From NCBI GenBank assembly GCA_013694825.1, contig JACDBR010000273.1, positions 1-8,089 on the forward strand: DNA of 8,089 nt, written 5' to 3'. The notes under the pieces were generated by a model. The model searched no databases, was not told the DNA's origin, and saw only the letters and a list, made by a program, of their open reading frames with translations. Made by a program: the position numbers and the translations under genes. The DNA comes from Solirubrobacterales bacterium. GTDB taxonomy: Bacteria > Actinomycetota > Thermoleophilia > Solirubrobacterales > 70-9. Positions 6,607-8,089 of the stretch are shown piece after piece; positions within the stretch are counted from its first letter, which is position 1; the number at the start of each line of letters is the position of its first letter.

Positions 6607-6627
6607 ACAGAACTATGAGCATTCTGT
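6607..6627. promoter_or_regulatory. Operator-like 21-bp palindrome
   Basis: ACAGAA (6607-6612) and TTCTGT (6622-6627) form perfect six-base arms separated by nine bases, in a patch more AT-rich than its surroundings. The right arm touches the candidate -35 at 6627, a normal place for a dimeric regulator to control the Rpf-like gene. The regulator is unknown. Confidence 0.4.
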
Positions 6628-6655
6628 TAGCAACGGCTAAGCTGCCGCATAACTT
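6627..6655 (+). promoter_or_regulatory. Candidate promoter of the Rpf-like gene
   Basis: TTAGCA (6627-6632) and TAACTT (6650-6655) are separated by 17 bases and match the sigma-70 boxes at four and three of six positions. Transcription would begin near 6662, leaving a leader of about 140 bases. A short inverted repeat TTAGC-AACG-GCTAA (6627-6640) covers the -35 side and could be a second protein site. Confidence 0.35.
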
Positions 6656-6659
6656 GTGC

Positions 6660-6801
6660 CGGTTCGCGTTGCGGACCAAGCGTCGCTTGAGACGCCGAGC
6701 TTCGTCGAAACCCACCCATCGAACCGATGTAGAGGGGCCCCGACGGCAGGCGCGCAGGTTGGGCCGCAAAGCAGTGAAACGACCCCAGGAGGTCCCCGAC
6801 G
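6660..6801 (+). promoter_or_regulatory. Structured 5' leader of the Rpf-like gene with ribosome-binding site
   Basis: CGGTTCG (6660-6666) pairs perfectly with CGAACCG (6720-6726), enclosing a hairpin GCGTC/GACGC (6680-6684 with 6691-6695). Downstream, GGCCC and GGGCC can pair around a GC-rich loop (about 6734-6762). A strong Shine-Dalgarno AGGAGGT (6787-6793) lies eight bases before ATG 6802 and can be partly enclosed by GACC (6781-6784) pairing with GGTC (6791-6794). Rpf-type genes in actinobacteria are often under c-di-AMP riboswitches, but I cannot match that consensus here. The leader may be regulatory, of unknown class. Confidence 0.35.
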
Positions 6802-7428
6802 ATGCGAAAGAGCATTGCCGTGGCCGCCATGGGTGCGGCGCTGATCGTCAGCCCCACCGCGGCCCACGCAAAGACAACGATCGACACCGAGCGCAGCCCT
6901 CGATACGAGGCTGAGCCCGCCGTGGTCTTCGACGCCAAGGTCTCGGAGAACGAGAAGCGCTACCTCGACGTCCGTGACAGGTTCACCGATGAGTTCGGGC
7001 TCAAGTCGGCCGGGCGCAACATCGTCCGCGACGGCTTCCAGGAGACCGACGGCGATGTCGTCGAGCCGGACGCCGGCGCCCTCGGCGAATCGACCGAGCG
7101 CATGCAGACCGCGCTCAACCCGCCCGAGCCGGCCCCGGTTGCCTCGAGCGGCGCTTCGACCGAGACCGTCGCGAGCACCGAGACCGTCGAGACCACCGAG
7201 GCGCTCGACACCTCAGGCGCCCCGACCGAGGTGATCGAGTGCGAGTCGGGCGGCGATTACGCCGCCAACACCGGCAACGGCTGCTACGGCGCCTACCAGT
7301 TCGACCAGTCGACCTGGGACGCGTACGCCCCGTCGGGCTACGCCGGCACGGTGCCATCGGAGGCTCCGGCCGAGGTCCAGGACGCGACCGCCGCGGCGAT
7401 CCCATATGACGCCTGGCCGAGTTGCTGA
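6802..7428 (+). CDS. Secreted Rpf/transglycosylase-like protein
   Basis: A 208-residue exported protein. Residues 1-23 are a Sec signal peptide (MRKS, a hydrophobic core, then AHA before K24). Residues 24-105 are a charged helical region (VSENEKRYLDVRDRFTDEFG). Residues about 106-142 are a Pro/Ala/Thr linker with STETV repeats. Residues 143-208 are the resuscitation-promoting-factor fold: IECESGGDYAANTGNGCYGAYQF, then STWDAY and the end AIPYDAWPSC. E148 in CESGG matches the catalytic glutamate of Rpf enzymes, which cleave peptidoglycan. C147 and C208 match the usual disulfide pair; C161 is an extra cysteine. ATG 6802 is fixed by AGGAGGT eight bases upstream and the signal peptide. The gene stands alone with its own leader and terminator. 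A role in wall remodelling during growth or exit from dormancy is inferred. Confidence 0.85.
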   Translation: MRKSIAVAAMGAALIVSPTAAHAKTTIDTERSPRYEAEPAVVFDAKVSENEKRYLDVRDRFTDEFGLKSAGRNIVRDGFQETDGDVVEPDAGALGESTERMQTALNPPEPAPVASSGASTETVASTETVETTEALDTSGAPTEVIECESGGDYAANTGNGCYGAYQFDQSTWDAYAPSGYAGTVPSEAPAEVQDATAAAIPYDAWPSC

Positions 7429-7456
7429 CTAGATAAGTCCACGGTCCGGAAGCCTG

Positions 7457-7493
7457 AGAGCCTCGCGGTCGGACACGGCCGCGAGGCTCTTTT
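7457..7493 (+). terminator. Rho-independent terminator of the Rpf-like gene
   Basis: AGAGCCTCGCGG (7457-7468) pairs perfectly over twelve bases with CCGCGAGGCTCT (7479-7490) around a ten-base loop, followed directly by TTT and TCTC. It lies 28 bases after the stop codon. On the minus strand no T-tract follows the stem, so it acts on the plus strand; the convergent DsbA-like gene may still benefit from the stem. Confidence 0.9.
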
Positions 7494-7546
7494 CTCGCTA
7501 CGAGCTTGGCCGAGACCGAGCCACCCTTCGCAGGGCTTGGCCGCGC

Positions 7547-8089
7547 TCAGCCTGCCGACGCCTCGTCGATCGCCGTCTGGATCCCCTCGGCCGTGAGGTC
7601 GGTCACGACCTGCTGCTGGCCGTCGGAGCCCTCGACCACGATCGATGGAGTGCCCGTCAGCCCGAGCTGCTGGGCCTCCTGACTGGTCTCGCGCAGCTCC
7701 GCCTCGAGACCGGGGTCCTGGCGGTCGCCCTCCCACTGCTCGATGTCGGGCACGCCGGCCTCCTCCGCGATCCCGAGTAGGAAGTCGTCGGTGACGTAGC
7801 CGGAGTTCTCGGCCTGCTGGGCGGCGTAGAAGGCCTCGACGAACTGCCAGAGGCGGTCCTGCTCGCCGGCTGCGAGCGCCGCCTGGGCGGCGTCGACCGA
7901 CTCCGGGCCGATGATCACCCAGTTGCGGTACTCGAGCGAGGCCTCGCCGCTGGCCACCGGCCCCCTCGATCAGCTCGGGCGTCACCTGGGAGGCGAACTG
8001 GCGGCAAAACGGGCACTGCAGGTCGGCGTACTCGATCAGCTTCACCTCGGCCTCCGGGTCGCCGATCACCGAGCCGCTCTGGGGCAGGC
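7547..8089 (-). pseudogene. DsbA-like thiol-disulfide oxidoreductase, frameshifted and cut by the window edge
   Basis: A thioredoxin-fold DsbA-family protein, normally exported to introduce disulfides into secreted proteins. The frame entering from the right edge reads LPQSGSVIGDPEAEVKLIEY, then the active site CPFC (8015 to 8004), then FASQVTPELIEG. There it loses homology. From about 7957 a second frame continues the family: ASLEYRNWVIIGPES, WQFVEAFYAAQ, GLTGTPSIVV with the cis-proline P at 7648, and stop at 7547. Removing one base from the C5 run at 7961-7965 joins the two as LIEGPVASGEASLEY, so a single +1 indel in a homopolymer explains the break. The 5' end, with any signal or membrane anchor, lies beyond the window. 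It may be a sequencing error rather than a dead gene. Its convergent neighbour is the exported, cysteine-containing Rpf-like protein. Confidence 0.8.

Noticed and set aside
6762..6775. c-di-GMP (GEMM) riboswitch suggested by GCCGCAAAGCA
   Set aside because: Only about eight bases resemble the GACGCAAAGCC block. The other GEMM block and the paired stems are not present.
6660..6801. c-di-AMP (ydaO) riboswitch before the Rpf-like gene
   Set aside because: Expected from gene type, but I could not find the conserved blocks (GGGGAACCCA, GGGGUGAAUC, CCCGAAUCCGUCAGC). A covariance search could still reveal a divergent copy.
7338..7957. Continuation of the CPFC-containing frame down to 7338 on the minus strand
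   Set aside because: After the C5 run the sequence loses family similarity and becomes Arg/Gly/Pro-rich, while the other frame resumes DsbA homology. It also runs through the terminator and into the Rpf-like gene.

Overview
The window is about two-thirds G+C, with codon third positions almost entirely G or C. It uses GTG and TTG starts alongside ATG and relies on the MEP isoprenoid pathway (ispH). It carries a SUF iron-sulfur locus with a Rieske ferredoxin, a secreted resuscitation-promoting-factor-like protein, and a membrane protein of the type that actinobacterial annotation labels 'fenitrothion hydrolase'. Together these point to a high-GC actinobacterium, most likely Thermoleophilia/Solirubrobacterales. 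That placement is inferred from protein resemblance recalled from memory, not from a search.

Layout, left to right. 1-105 is the 3' end of an unrecognised gene, followed nine bases later by ispH (115-1086, +). On the minus strand, 2203 to 1394 encodes a DipZ-like thioredoxin-fold protein that has lost both active-site cysteines. It is followed by a shrunken DUF3291 gene (1383 to 1156) that keeps only the two ends of the family. Divergent to these, a 50-residue single-pass membrane protein (2248-2400) runs in the same reading frame, across one TGA, into the C-terminal half of a 'fenitrothion hydrolase'-type membrane protein with no start codon (2401-3126). Next comes a 15-codon leader peptide (3172-3219) that overlaps a 57-residue membrane protein (3216-3389) as ATGA.

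Convergent to these is a minus-strand operon, Rieske ferredoxin - sufB - sufD (6434 to 3395), with no sufC, sufS or sufU beside it. A 367-base divergent intergenic region (6435-6801) holds a strong hairpin, a 21-bp operator-like palindrome, a candidate promoter and a structured leader. It leads into an exported Rpf/transglycosylase-like protein (6802-7428), which ends at a clear intrinsic terminator. The right end is a minus-strand DsbA-like thiol oxidoreductase (8089 to 7547), broken by one extra base in a C5 run and cut by the window edge.

How it fits together. SufB/SufD build Fe-S clusters, which IspH (4Fe-4S) and the Rieske protein (2Fe-2S) need. The DsbA-like protein would oxidise exported proteins such as the cysteine-containing Rpf-like protein. 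I see no mobile element, CRISPR array, tRNA or rRNA. No new multi-gene system stands out. The points worth checking are the cluster of eroded genes, the redox-dead thioredoxin fold, a repeated TANNNT leaderless-promoter pattern, a leader peptide coupled to a small membrane protein, and the regulatory DNA before the Rpf-like gene.
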